From assembly GCA_003526525.1 (NCBI GenBank), contig DPVV01000289.1, positions 1 to 10,177 of the forward strand: 10,177 nucleotides of DNA, in the 5' to 3' direction. The stretch is from Lachnoclostridium phytofermentans (lineage in GTDB: Bacteria; Bacillota; Clostridia; Lachnospirales; Lachnospiraceae). The position numbers and the translations under genes were made by a program. The notes under the pieces are model-generated. The model had not been told where the DNA came from. It made no database searches and saw only the letters and a program-made list of their open reading frames with translations. Positions within the stretch are counted from its first letter, which is position 1, and each line of letters starts with the position of its first letter. Of this stretch, positions 1 to 6,968 are shown piece after piece.

Positions 1-75
1 GAGTTCAAGCTCCTGCTGAAAAGGCACGATATACTACTTATTTTTATTATTTTAACAAGAAATAATAATCTGTAA

Positions 76-104
76 TTTTACATAGATTTCACATAACTTA
101 TACA
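76..104 (+). promoter_or_regulatory. Pho box: three direct repeats for PhoP/PhoB binding upstream of pstS
   Basis: Three 7-mers, TTTTACA (76-82), TTTCACA (87-93) and TTATACA (98-104), repeat with an exact 11-bp period and 4-bp spacers. This fits TTnnACA. Direct repeats at one helical turn are the known binding pattern of PhoB/PhoP-type OmpR-family regulators; the Bacillus version is TT(A/C/T)ACA repeated every 11 bp. The array stops 4 bp before a TATGAT -10 element, where PhoB-type activators replace a weak -35. It lies in front of pstS and a PhoP-type regulator is encoded in the same window, so activation of the pst operon by phosphate starvation is the natural reading. The repeats are seen; binding is inferred. 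Confidence 0.82.
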
Positions 105-108
105 CTAG

Positions 109-114
109 TATGAT
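109..114 (+). promoter_or_regulatory. -10 element of the pstS promoter (TATGAT)
   Basis: TATGAT matches the sigma-A -10 consensus at five of six positions. There is no good -35 at the proper distance; that space is filled by the Pho-box repeats, as expected for an activator-dependent promoter. Transcription would start near 121 and give a 5' leader of about 80 nt before pstS. The leader is AT-rich and I see no riboswitch-like fold in it. Confidence 0.65.
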
Positions 115-201
115 TGTTTGTATATTTTTTTTATGTTAAATTAAAACTGTAAAAAGGAAAGAATAAAAAATAAAAGCCATTGTAGAAGGAGATTAATTAT
201 A

Positions 202-1122
202 ATGATGAGAAAATTTATGAAGAAGGCAGCAGTTGTGGCTTGTTGCGTTGCATTAATCGGAGGAGTGCTTACTGGTTGTAGTAAAAATGATAATAATAAG
301 GATTTAAATAATTCAAATTCAAATAATCAAGGTGGAATAAACGAACCTACAAAAGCAGAAGATAAAAACCAAGCAAACAAAAAATTAAGCGGCTCTATTA
401 TGTTAATAGGCTCTACATCTATGGAGAAGTTAAGTAGAGCAGTAGCAGAAGATTTTATGAGTAAAAATGGTGGTGTAATAGTAACACCTGAATTCGTTGG
501 TTCTGGTGCAGGTATCGAGGCAGTTTTAAAAGGAACCGCAGACATCGGTAATTCCTCCAGAAATTTAAAAGATGCAGAGAAAGAAGCCGGAGCAGTTGAA
601 AATATCGTAGCAATTGATGGTATTGCCGTAGTGCTTGATAAATCGAATACAGTTACAAACTTAACCAAGGATGAGTTAGTTGGTATTTATACAGGTACTA
701 TCCGTAATTGGAAGGAGTTGGGTGGCAATGATCAACCAATTGTTGTTATCGGTAGAGAAGCTGGTTCAGGTACTAGAGGAGCATTTGAAGAGATCTTAAA
801 AATTGAAGATCAGTGTGCATATGCAAATGAATTAGATAATACAGGTGCTGTAATGGCAAAGGTTGCTTCTATACCTGGTGCAATCGGATATGTATCACTT
901 GATGTTGTTAATGATAGTGTAATTGCTGCTGCTTTAGATGGTGTAGATCCAACGGCTGAGAATATTAAGGCTGGTAATTACTTCTTAAGCAGACCATTTG
1001 TTATGGCAACGAAAGGTGCTATCAGTGAGCAAAGTGAATTAGTTCAAGCGTTCTTCGATTATATGCATTCAGAAGATGGAAAAGCAATAATTAAAGCGGT
1101 AGGTTTAATCACCGTAGATTAG
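202..1122 (+). CDS. pstS: PstS, phosphate-binding lipoprotein of the Pst ABC transporter
   Basis: The extracytoplasmic receptor that captures inorganic phosphate and delivers it to PstCA. The 306-residue product starts with a lipoprotein signal peptide: basic MMRKFMKK, a hydrophobic core, then lipobox LTGC with Cys26 as the lipid-modified residue. An Asn/Lys-rich linker (about 27-60) acts as a tether. The mature domain carries the PstS phosphate-pocket motifs: GSTSM (70-74), GSGAG (100-104), NSSR (117-120) and REAGSGTRG (185-193). Length is normal for Gram-positive PstS. AAGGAG at 186-191 lies 10 nt before ATG 202; the adjacent ATG at 205 is possible, and the choice hardly matters. It is first in the pst operon, directly behind the Pho box, and is followed by an RNA hairpin that may raise its level over pstCAB. 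Confidence 0.96.
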   Translation: MMRKFMKKAAVVACCVALIGGVLTGCSKNDNNKDLNNSNSNNQGGINEPTKAEDKNQANKKLSGSIMLIGSTSMEKLSRAVAEDFMSKNGGVIVTPEFVGSGAGIEAVLKGTADIGNSSRNLKDAEKEAGAVENIVAIDGIAVVLDKSNTVTNLTKDELVGIYTGTIRNWKELGGNDQPIVVIGREAGSGTRGAFEEILKIEDQCAYANELDNTGAVMAKVASIPGAIGYVSLDVVNDSVIAAALDGVDPTAENIKAGNYFLSRPFVMATKGAISEQSELVQAFFDYMHSEDGKAIIKAVGLITVD

Positions 1123-1192
1123 GAAGAGAATAAGTAAGATAAACTATTTGAAAAACTTATAGAAGAAAATAAGAAGAAATAAGACAAATCAA

Positions 1193-1225
1193 TGGTTGCA
1201 TAGGAGCCTACATCCTATGCAGCTA
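1193..1225 (+). promoter_or_regulatory. Stem-loop between pstS and pstC
   Basis: The arms 1193-1205 and 1213-1225 form a 13-bp stem around a 7-nt loop (1206-1212). The inner eight pairs, GCATAGGA with TCCTATGC, are perfect; the outer five include two G-U pairs. No U-run follows, so this is not a standard intrinsic terminator. In ABC-transporter operons a hairpin after the binding-protein gene commonly protects the upstream mRNA or partly blocks read-through, so that more binding protein than permease is made. That role is inferred here. The rest of the 145-bp gap is purine-rich with no ORF. Confidence 0.7.
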
Positions 1226-1267
1226 AGTACTTAGGTTTAGAAAGCTATGGAAAGAGGAAGGCAGTGT

Positions 1268-2233
1268 ATGAAAGAAAAGAAAGATGAAAAAACAATGCCA
1301 GTAAGTAGTTCGATACATGGCGGGATGTATCATAAAGCTACTGATAAAGTAGAGAAGATTGCGCATGGCATTTTTATTACATGCGCTTTTGCTGCTGTTC
1401 TTGCAGTGGCGTCAATCTCACTCTATATGATTATTAATGGTGTACCAGCGATATTAAAGGTAGGCTTAAAAGAAATTCTATTTAGTACCGTATGGAAACC
1501 TACGGCAGCAGAACCTAGCTTTGGTATCGCATATGTAATATTAACTTCCATCGTTGGTACGTTTGCAGCAATCTTAATTGGTGTGCCAATTGGCGTTGGT
1601 ACCGCAGTGTTTTTAACAGAAATCGCGAGTAAAAAAGTAGCAGCAATCATAACACCAGCGGTAGAATTACTAGCAGGAATTCCGTCCGTTGTATATGGTT
1701 TACTTGGTATGTTAATATTAAATCCTCTCATGTATCAGTTAGAAATATATTTATTCAAAGATTCAACAACACATGTATTTACTGGTGGAGCTAACTTAAT
1801 ATCTGCAGTTCTAGTATTAGCAATCATGATATTACCAACTGTAATTAGCATTAGTTCTTCTGCACTGCGAGCAGTTCCTGCTTCTTTGAAAAATGCTTCC
1901 CTAGCAGTTGGAGCTACAAAAATGCAAACAATAACGAAAGTATTACTTCCTGCAGCTAAGTCTGGTATCGTAACAGCAATTATATTAGGTATCGGTCGTG
2001 CGATTGGTGAAGCAATGGCGATAAGTTTAGTAAGTGGTAGTGTTGTAAATATTCCGCTTCCATTTAATTCAGTACGTTTCTTAACAACAGCGATTGTTAG
2101 TGAGATGTCATATTCTCAAGGAACTCATCGTCAAGTCCTCTTTACAATCGGCTTAGTATTGTTTGTGTTTATTATGATTATAAACCTTTCCTTAAATAGA
2201 ATTCTTAAGAAGGGAGGTAAGGTTGAAAGATAA
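1268..2233 (+). CDS. pstC: PstC, phosphate ABC transporter permease
   Basis: One of the two membrane subunits that form the phosphate channel with PstA. The protein has a polar, charged N-terminal tail (about residues 1-33), then a typical six-helix permease: a first helix around 35-57, several helices in the middle, and a last helix around 290-310. The permease EAA loop, which contacts PstB, is visible near 211-251, with G.TK, LLPAA, GIGRAIGEAMA as landmarks. GGAAGG at 1256-1261 sits 6 nt before ATG 1268, giving 321 residues. An in-frame ATG at 1247 would add seven residues (MERGRQC) but has a poor ribosome site, so 1268 is preferred. The last codons overlap a strong GGGAGG that seems to serve translation around the pstA start. 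Confidence 0.94.
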   Translation: MKEKKDEKTMPVSSSIHGGMYHKATDKVEKIAHGIFITCAFAAVLAVASISLYMIINGVPAILKVGLKEILFSTVWKPTAAEPSFGIAYVILTSIVGTFAAILIGVPIGVGTAVFLTEIASKKVAAIITPAVELLAGIPSVVYGLLGMLILNPLMYQLEIYLFKDSTTHVFTGGANLISAVLVLAIMILPTVISISSSALRAVPASLKNASLAVGATKMQTITKVLLPAAKSGIVTAIILGIGRAIGEAMAISLVSGSVVNIPLPFNSVRFLTTAIVSEMSYSQGTHRQVLFTIGLVLFVFIMIINLSLNRILKKGGKVER

Positions 2234-2249
2234 GATATTCTTTCAACTT
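2212..2249 (+). promoter_or_regulatory. Remote Shine-Dalgarno plus hairpin that may place it at the pstA start
   Basis: GGGAGG at 2212-2217 lies inside the end of pstC and is the only strong ribosome site near pstA, but it is 39 nt from the pstA ATG at 2257. Between them 2220-2230 pairs with 2239-2249 in an 11-bp stem (core TTGAAAGA with TCTTTCAA, one G-U pair) around an 8-nt loop that contains the pstC stop. When folded, only 2218-2219 and 2250-2256 separate the GGGAGG from ATG, an effective spacing of 9 nt, which is optimal. A hairpin that brings a distant ribosome site to the start is known for phage T4 gene 38. The pairing is seen; the role is inferred. Confidence 0.5.
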
Positions 2250-2255
2250 AAGTAA
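2223..2255 (+). other. Possible 10-codon coupling ORF between pstC and pstA
   Basis: A TTG at 2223 lies 5 nt after the strong GGGAGG (2212-2217) and opens a short frame, MKDKIFFQLK, ending in TAA at 2253-2255, one nucleotide before the pstA ATG at 2257. A ribosome finishing this peptide could restart at pstA, which would explain how a gene without its own ribosome site is translated. It competes with the hairpin-bypass model for the same bases: the hairpin would bury the TTG. There is no evidence that the peptide itself has a function. Confidence 0.25.
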
Positions 2256-2256
2256 G

Positions 2257-3141
2257 ATGGATAGAAAAATTAGTATTTATGAAAAAAGAAGAAGACCCAA
2301 AGATAAGATTCTAATCGGTTTTACCCTTCTTTGCGCAGGAATCGCTATTGCGTTATTTGTTGGTATTGTAGCATATGTTTTTATTCGTGGAATCAAAAGT
2401 GTTAACTGGGAGTTTCTAACGACTGCACCAAGTGCCATAAAAGGAACGTTTGGTATCGCAGGAAATATTATTAATACTTTGTACATTGTCATTTTAACCT
2501 TATTATTAGTAACCCCTATTGGTATCGGTGCAGCGATTTATCTGAATGAATACGCGAAGCCGGGAAAAGTGGTTCAATTAATTGAATTTACTACGGAGAC
2601 ATTAAGTGGTATTCCATCGATCATCTTTGGTTTATTTGGTATGGTATTTTTCGGTACTACTCTTGGATTATCTTACTCCTTATTAACCGGAGCCCTAACT
2701 TTAAGTTTAATGGTGCTTCCTCTTATTACAAGAAATACACAAGAAGCATTAAAGACGGTTCCGAAAAGCTATCGTGATGGCGCTCTCGGTATGGGATCAA
2801 CCAAATGGCATATGATTAGAACGATTTTATTACCTTCAGCAATGCCAGGGATTATTACTGGTATCATCCTTGCCATAGGAAGAATTGTCGGAGAGTCCGC
2901 AGCTCTTTTATTTACCGCAGGTAGTGGATACTTATTACCGCAACTTGGTGAATATGGGGAAGGATTGATAACGAAGGTAACTCAACCAGGCGGAACATTA
3001 ACCATCCAGCTCTATCTTAGTATGACAAAAGCAGAATATGACAAAGCATTCGGTATTGCTGTTGTCTTGTTAACGATAGTTTTAGGTATTAATATTCTAA
3101 CAAAAGTGTTAGCACGTAAGTTTGACGTGAATCGGAGGTAA
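2257..3141 (+). CDS. pstA: PstA, phosphate ABC transporter permease
   Basis: The second channel subunit, partner of PstC. The 294-residue protein has a short basic N-terminus (KRRRPKDK, 10-17), a first membrane helix at about 18-43, and a permease core ending in a helix near 264-285. The EAA loop that docks PstB spans about 174-215, with [15 protein letters not shown] and IGRIVGESA. Length is normal for PstA. ATG 2257 is the only reasonable start, because the frame upstream runs into a TGA at 2224-2226 without another start codon. No Shine-Dalgarno lies directly in front of it; translation probably depends on the GGGAGG at 2212-2217 through a hairpin or a coupled mini-ORF. Its end carries a good ribosome site for pstB. 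Confidence 0.95.
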   Translation: MDRKISIYEKRRRPKDKILIGFTLLCAGIAIALFVGIVAYVFIRGIKSVNWEFLTTAPSAIKGTFGIAGNIINTLYIVILTLLLVTPIGIGAAIYLNEYAKPGKVVQLIEFTTETLSGIPSIIFGLFGMVFFGTTLGLSYSLLTGALTLSLMVLPLITRNTQEALKTVPKSYRDGALGMGSTKWHMIRTILLPSAMPGIITGIILAIGRIVGESAALLFTAGSGYLLPQLGEYGEGLITKVTQPGGTLTIQLYLSMTKAEYDKAFGIAVVLLTIVLGINILTKVLARKFDVNRR

Positions 3142-3145
3142 TAAA

Positions 3146-3904
3146 GTGAGTAAAGATAAGATTATAACAAGAGATCTACAATTATATTATGGAACTAATC
3201 ATGCACTTAAAGGAATTAACATGGACATCAAGGAGAAATCGATTACCGCTTTTATAGGTCCTTCCGGTTGTGGTAAGTCAACATTTCTTAAGACATTAAA
3301 TCGTATGAATGATTATGTCGATGGTGTTAAGATTACTGGACAGATTGTTCTTGACGGTGAGGATATCTATGGAGATCGGGTAGATACTACATTACTTCGA
3401 AAAAAAGTTGGTATGGTATTTCAGCAACCAAATCCATTTCCTATGAGTATTTATGATAATGTAGCTTATGGACCAAGAATCCATGGAATTAAAGGAAAAG
3501 CAGAATTGGATGAAATTGTTGAGAGATCCTTACGTGGAGCAGCATTGTTTGATGAAGTAAAAGACCGTTTAAAGAAATCTGCTCTTGGCTTGTCTGGTGG
3601 ACAGCAGCAAAGACTATGTATTGCTAGAGCGCTTGCAGTAGAACCAGAAGTGTTATTAATGGATGAACCAACATCAGCGCTTGATCCGATCTCAACCTTA
3701 AAGATTGAGGACTTAATGAGTGATTTAAAAGAAAAGTACACCGTTGCTATCGTAACTCATAATATGCAACAAGCAGCACGTATCTCTGACTATACAGCAT
3801 TTTTCTTAGTGGGAGATATGGTTGAATTTGCTGAAACGGAAACATTATTTACAAGACCTACAGACAAGAGAACAGAGGATTATATTACAGGTAGATTTGG
3901 CTGA
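3146..3904 (+). CDS. pstB: PstB, phosphate ABC transporter ATP-binding protein
   Basis: The ATPase that powers PstCA; it acts as a dimer on the cytoplasmic face of the membrane. All ABC motifs are intact in the 252-residue protein: Walker [10 protein letters not shown] (38-46), Q-loop [10 protein letters not shown] (92-101; this sequence is characteristic of PstB), signature LSGGQQQR (149-156), Walker B VLLMDEP (169-175), D-loop SALD (177-180) and switch His205 in VTHNMQQA. The start is GTG at 3146, only 4 nt past the pstA stop, with GGAGG at 3134-3138 spaced 7 nt, so translation is likely coupled to pstA. It is the last of the four transporter genes, and a 165-bp gap follows before phoU. Confidence 0.97.
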   Translation: MSKDKIITRDLQLYYGTNHALKGINMDIKEKSITAFIGPSGCGKSTFLKTLNRMNDYVDGVKITGQIVLDGEDIYGDRVDTTLLRKKVGMVFQQPNPFPMSIYDNVAYGPRIHGIKGKAELDEIVERSLRGAALFDEVKDRLKKSALGLSGGQQQRLCIARALAVEPEVLLMDEPTSALDPISTLKIEDLMSDLKEKYTVAIVTHNMQQAARISDYTAFFLVGDMVEFAETETLFTRPTDKRTEDYITGRFG

Positions 3905-3913
3905 TAAAAGAAT

Positions 3914-4018
3914 ATGGGTAAATTGAACAGGCATTATCAAAGAAAAAGTATGTTCAATGAAAAAGGATTTTCAATGAAAAAAAATTTTTCAATGAAACAT
4001 ATTGCGATAACGTACTAA
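3914..4018 (+). CDS. Possible small basic ORF (34 aa) after pstB; doubtful
   Basis: An ATG 9 nt past the pstB stop opens a 34-codon frame ending in TAA at 4016-4018. The peptide would be strongly basic, with about eight Lys/Arg against one Glu, and its middle repeats the pattern SMFNEK, SMKKNF, SMKH because the DNA carries three TTCAATGAAA repeats. The only ribosome site is a weak AAAAG. I do not recognise it. It may simply be an open frame through a repeat and promoter region; it also overlaps the likely -35 of the phoU promoter. Confidence 0.15.
   Translation: MGKLNRHYQRKSMFNEKGFSMKKNFSMKHIAITY
3953..3998 (+). repeat. Three short direct repeats, TTCAATGAAA, at 17-18 bp period
   Basis: TTCAATGAAA recurs at 3953, 3970 and 3988, with A-rich spacers. 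The last copies flank an A8T5 run (3977-3989). An upstream ATTGAACA (3922-3929) is complementary to TGTTCAAT at the first copy (3951-3958), so an 8-bp stem with a 21-nt loop could also form. The units do not match the TTnnACA Pho box seen before pstS and their period is not 11 bp. They lie just upstream of the phoU promoter and could bind a regulator or be plain slippage-derived repeats. Confidence 0.6.
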
Positions 4019-4029
4019 TATGCTATCAT
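4002..4029 (+). promoter_or_regulatory. Extended -10 promoter for phoU
   Basis: TTGCGA (4002-4007), a 16-bp spacer, then TATCAT (4024-4029) preceded by TGC, which makes an extended -10 element. The A8T5 run at 3977-3989 lies where an UP element would sit (roughly -45 to -60). Transcription would start near 4036, about 34 nt before phoU. This suggests that phoU and the following kinase can be expressed apart from the phosphate-controlled pstSCAB message. Judged by consensus match only. Confidence 0.55.
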
Positions 4030-4069
4030 AATTAGTAAGCGCAATTGCCCTGAATGGAGGATAATTAAT

Positions 4070-4732
4070 ATGGCACCAAGAGTAAGTTTTGAGTATGAGT
4101 TAACAATATTAAATAATAATTTAAGAGATATGGGTACGTTAATAGAATCAGCAATTGATAAAGTAATCAAAGCATTTGAAAATGAAGATGAAACTCTTGC
4201 AACGGAGATTATTCAAGGAGATCGTACCATTAATGATATGGAACGAGTGATCGAATCAAGATGTCTCTCTTTAATTCTTCGTCAGCAGCCAGTAGCAAAA
4301 GACCTAAGAATTGTGACTACTGCTCTTAAGGTAGTAACCGATATGGAACGTATCGGAGACCATGCAGCAGACATATCAGAGTTAATTCTTCGTAATATCA
4401 AACAAAATACGTATAGTATCGTAAGTGCAATACCAAAGATGGCACAAGTAGCAAAAGAAATGGTGCATGATGCGGTAGATGCATTTATTTCCTGCAATAC
4501 TGAGGCAGCAAGGACTACAATAAAAAAAGATGACATTGTCGATGACTTATTCAATGAAGTGAAAAGTACAGTCATTGAAGCAATGAAAAATAGTGGTGAA
4601 AATGCGGATAGCTACATTGACGTTTTAATGATAGCAAAGTACATGGAGAGAATTGGGGATCATGCGGTAAATATCTGCGAATGGACAGAATTCCATGAAA
4701 CGGGTTCCCTTAATAATGTGCGTATTTTATAA
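4070..4732 (+). CDS. phoU: PhoU, phosphate-signalling regulator
   Basis: A cytoplasmic helical protein that in well-studied bacteria connects the Pst transporter with the PhoR kinase and keeps the Pho response off when phosphate is plentiful. The 220 residues form two PhoU repeats. Each carries the metal-binding ExxxD signature: MERIGDHAADI, with Glu93 and Asp97, and MERIGDHAVNI, with Glu193 and Asp197, exactly 100 residues apart. Full length for the family, with no sign of damage. GGAGG at 4056-4060 lies 9 nt before ATG 4070. It appears to have its own promoter and is followed after 19 nt by a sensor kinase, so the two are probably co-transcribed, which fits a PhoU-kinase partnership. Confidence 0.95.
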   Translation: MAPRVSFEYELTILNNNLRDMGTLIESAIDKVIKAFENEDETLATEIIQGDRTINDMERVIESRCLSLILRQQPVAKDLRIVTTALKVVTDMERIGDHAADISELILRNIKQNTYSIVSAIPKMAQVAKEMVHDAVDAFISCNTEAARTTIKKDDIVDDLFNEVKSTVIEAMKNSGENADSYIDVLMIAKYMERIGDHAVNICEWTEFHETGSLNNVRIL

Positions 4733-4751
4733 GTGGCAAAGGATTGGTACT

Positions 4752-6155
4752 ATGAGAAAAGCGATTATTAAACGATTTATTCTAGTGATGGTAGGAGCTA
4801 TGGTGTTTAGCGGTATCTTATTTTATACAACAGTTAGTAATACCATGCATAAGAATACAAAGGAAGACATGAGATTAAGTCTGATCATGCTTGATAATTC
4901 GCTTGATTATACCGAGCCGTTAATGAATCAGATAAAAATTTTATCAACTACTTTGGACCAGAAACAAGCAAGGTACACCATTCTAGATGCTAAGGGAGAT
5001 GTTATCGCGGACACTGGGACTATGGATATTGAAAACTTAGAAAATCATTTCGAACGTGAGGAAGTACAAAAAGCCTTAAGTGATGGTATTGGTTATGCAA
5101 AGAGGTATTCTACTACAATAAAAACACAGATGCTCTATACTGCTGTAACTTCTAGTAAATCAGATTATATTTTAAGAATTGCGATTCCATATTCAGGAAA
5201 TTCAGAATATCTGTTTTGGCTACTTCCATCCATTATGATTAGTATTACTGTGTCAGCTTTATTAGCAGTTGTGATGGCAGATAAGTTGACAAAGACGATT
5301 ACTAAGCCTTTACAGCAAATTGCATATATTATGGATAATTATAAGGAGGAGAATCCAGAATTATCCTTGCCGAATACACCATATGAAGAGCTAAATATTA
5401 TTACCCAGTCAGCAAAAAAGATGTCTGAATCTGTTGAAAAGTATACAGAAGAAATTGAGTTTGAGCGCATGGTACGTCAGGAATTCTTCTCGAATGCGTC
5501 TCATGAATTAAAAACACCAATTACTTCTATTCGCGGATATACAGAAATTTTATTGAGCGAATTTACACCCGATGAAGCTACCCGTGAGGAGTTTTTGAAA
5601 CGAATATTAACAGAAACAGAGAGTATGACGAATCTCATCAATGATATTTTATTAATATCAAGACTAGAAACAAGGGATTATGAGATTGAAACAACAGAAA
5701 TTCGAATGGCAATGCTTTTACAGGATATTATTAAGACTCTACAACCTATTGCTGCAAAACAAGGAGTAGATTTGCAAACCGAATGTAAGCCAGCAATTAT
5801 AAAAGCAAATAAGCAACATATGAGAGAATTATTGTTGAATCTGATTGGGAATGCAATTAAGTATAATAAGCCAAATGGTATGGTTTATGTTACGATAACT
5901 ACCATAGGAAGAGACTTGCTAATTGAAGTGAAGGATACGGGGATTGGAATTCCGAAAGAATCGAGGGTAAGAGTGTTTGAACGCTTTTACCGAGTGGATA
6001 AGGGAAGAAGCCGTAAAGTAGATGGAACTGGTTTAGGTCTTTCCATAGTAAAACATATTGTGAATTTTTATGGTGGTAATATTACATTAGAAAGCAAATT
6101 AAATGTTGGCTCTACTTTTACCGTAAGATTACCTGAGGTTAAGGCAAATATGTAG
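4752..6155 (+). CDS. PhoR-like membrane sensor histidine kinase (first copy)
   Basis: A two-component sensor kinase of the PhoR/WalK style, 467 residues. A first membrane helix (about 9-29) and a second (about 153-176) enclose an extracytoplasmic sensor of some 120 residues. A HAMP-like linker follows, then the DHp domain with phospho-acceptor His251 in NASHELKTP, and an intact ATPase domain: N-box NLIGNAIKYN (363-372), DTGIG (395-399), ERFYRVDKGRS (410-420) and GTGLGL (425-430). No room remains for the cytoplasmic PAS domain of Escherichia coli or Bacillus PhoR. ATG 4752 has AAAGGA at 4738-4743, 8 nt away; an earlier in-frame ATG at 4695 lies inside phoU and would add 19 residues without a plausible membrane start. 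No response regulator is directly adjacent; the nearest is the PhoP-like gene at 6969. The stimulus is unknown. Confidence 0.9.
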   Translation: MRKAIIKRFILVMVGAMVFSGILFYTTVSNTMHKNTKEDMRLSLIMLDNSLDYTEPLMNQIKILSTTLDQKQARYTILDAKGDVIADTGTMDIENLENHFEREEVQKALSDGIGYAKRYSTTIKTQMLYTAVTSSKSDYILRIAIPYSGNSEYLFWLLPSIMISITVSALLAVVMADKLTKTITKPLQQIAYIMDNYKEENPELSLPNTPYEELNIITQSAKKMSESVEKYTEEIEFERMVRQEFFSNASHELKTPITSIRGYTEILLSEFTPDEATREEFLKRILTETESMTNLINDILLISRLETRDYEIETTEIRMAMLLQDIIKTLQPIAAKQGVDLQTECKPAIIKANKQHMRELLLNLIGNAIKYNKPNGMVYVTITTIGRDLLIEVKDTGIGIPKESRVRVFERFYRVDKGRSRKVDGTGLGLSIVKHIVNFYGGNITLESKLNVGSTFTVRLPEVKANM

Positions 6156-6177
6156 AGTTCGTAGATTTGATAATAGG

Positions 6178-6205
6178 TTGTGTAAAATAAATAAAATGTT
6201 ATAAT
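6178..6205 (+). promoter_or_regulatory. Extended -10 promoter for the HD-phoP-phoR genes
   Basis: A perfect TATAAT at 6200-6205 is preceded by TGT, an extended -10 motif. The -35, TTGTGT at 6178-6183, is weak (three of six) at a 16-bp spacer, which an extended -10 tolerates. Transcription would start near 6212, about 83 nt before the HD gene. I see no 11-bp TTnnACA array here, so unlike pstS this set shows no clear autoregulation by PhoP. Confidence 0.6.
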
Positions 6206-6294
6206 TGAATTTGTAAACTTAAGTAATACTATAAATAAAAACGTATGCAAGCACAGTTGTAAGATACAGGCGAAGCAGCAGATGGAGGACTTAA

Positions 6295-6954
6295 GTGATT
6301 ACATTTGAAAATATAGTGAAAAATGAAGCGGTAAATACTTATATAAAAAAGGCAGATGAAACCTTAATAGCACTTGGATATACAGAGCATAGTTTTGCAC
6401 ATGTTAGGAAGGTAGCATTTACAGCAAGAGATATCTTATTAACGCTTGGCTATTCAGAACGTGAAGCAGAACTAGCTCAGATTGCTGGATATCTCCATGA
6501 TATCGGCAATGTCATTAATCGTATTGATCATGCGCAAAGCGGTGCTGTTATGGCATTTCGTATTCTTGACAAGATGGGTGCAGGTGCAGACGAGATTGCG
6601 ACAATTATTACAGCGATAGGAAATCATGATGAATCTACAGCATTTCCAGTGAATCCAGTTTCTGCGGCTCTGATCTTAGCAGATAAAACAGATGTTAGGG
6701 ATACTAGAGTGCGTAATCAAGATATCGCAAAATTTGATATTCATGATCGTGTGAATTACTCTGTTAAAAAATCAGAAACAACGATTAATGAAGATAAGAC
6801 GATGATTGAATTAAAACTAATGGTAGATACTTCTATTTGTGCTGTGATGGATTATTTTGAAATATTCATGGGAAGAATGCTTTTATGCAGGAGGGCAGCT
6901 GAAAAGTTAAATTTAAAATTTCAGCTTGTCATAAATGAGCAAAAACTAATGTAG
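6295..6954 (+). CDS. HD-domain metal-dependent phosphohydrolase, function unknown
   Basis: A 219-residue soluble protein with a single HD domain. The metal ligands of the superfamily are present: His36, the His68-Asp69 pair in GYLHDIGN, and Asp130 in LADKTD; His79 and His111 (GNHDE) are further likely ligands. HD enzymes hydrolyse phosphate esters, often nucleotides or cyclic nucleotides; the substrate cannot be read from the sequence. There is no response-regulator, GAF or RelA-type synthetase domain, and no full HD-GYP signature. GTG 6295 has GGAGG at 6284-6288, 6 nt away. It lies 14 nt before the phoP-like gene with its own upstream promoter, so it is probably the first gene of that operon, linking it by position to phosphate control. 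Family assignment is firm, role open. Confidence 0.85.
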   Translation: MITFENIVKNEAVNTYIKKADETLIALGYTEHSFAHVRKVAFTARDILLTLGYSEREAELAQIAGYLHDIGNVINRIDHAQSGAVMAFRILDKMGAGADEIATIITAIGNHDESTAFPVNPVSAALILADKTDVRDTRVRNQDIAKFDIHDRVNYSVKKSETTINEDKTMIELKLMVDTSICAVMDYFEIFMGRMLLCRRAAEKLNLKFQLVINEQKLM

Positions 6955-6968
6955 TAGGGGGTTAAGAA

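Noticed and set aside
1..65. Possible 3' end of an upstream gene (frame 3, ending TAA at 63-65)
   Set aside because: Only 20 codons are visible and another frame stays open just as long (to TAA 73-75). Nothing in the residues can be recognised, so I cannot call a gene.
1247..1267. Upstream ATG for pstC adding MERGRQC
   Set aside because: No good ribosome site lies before 1247, while the ATG at 1268 has GGAAGG at the right distance; family members do not need the extra residues.
3922..3958. Terminator after pstB
   Set aside because: ATTGAACA/TGTTCAAT can pair, but the stem is AT-rich, the loop is 21 nt and an A-run rather than a U-run follows. It is not a convincing terminator.
3953..3998. 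CRISPR-like or iteron array
   Set aside because: There are only three 10-bp units with 7-8 bp A-rich spacers; too short and irregular for CRISPR, and there is no replication gene nearby.
4695..4751. Upstream ATG for the first kinase, overlapping the end of phoU
   Set aside because: It would put 19 residues before the basic start (MRKAIIKRF) of the first membrane helix and has no ribosome site; ATG 4752 has AAAGGA.
6181..6218. Reverse-strand Pho box before the HD gene (TGTAAAA, TGTTATA, TGTAAAC)
   Set aside because: The units start at 6181, 6197 and 6212, spacings of 16 and 15 bp, not multiples of 11, so they do not fit the regulator's binding geometry.
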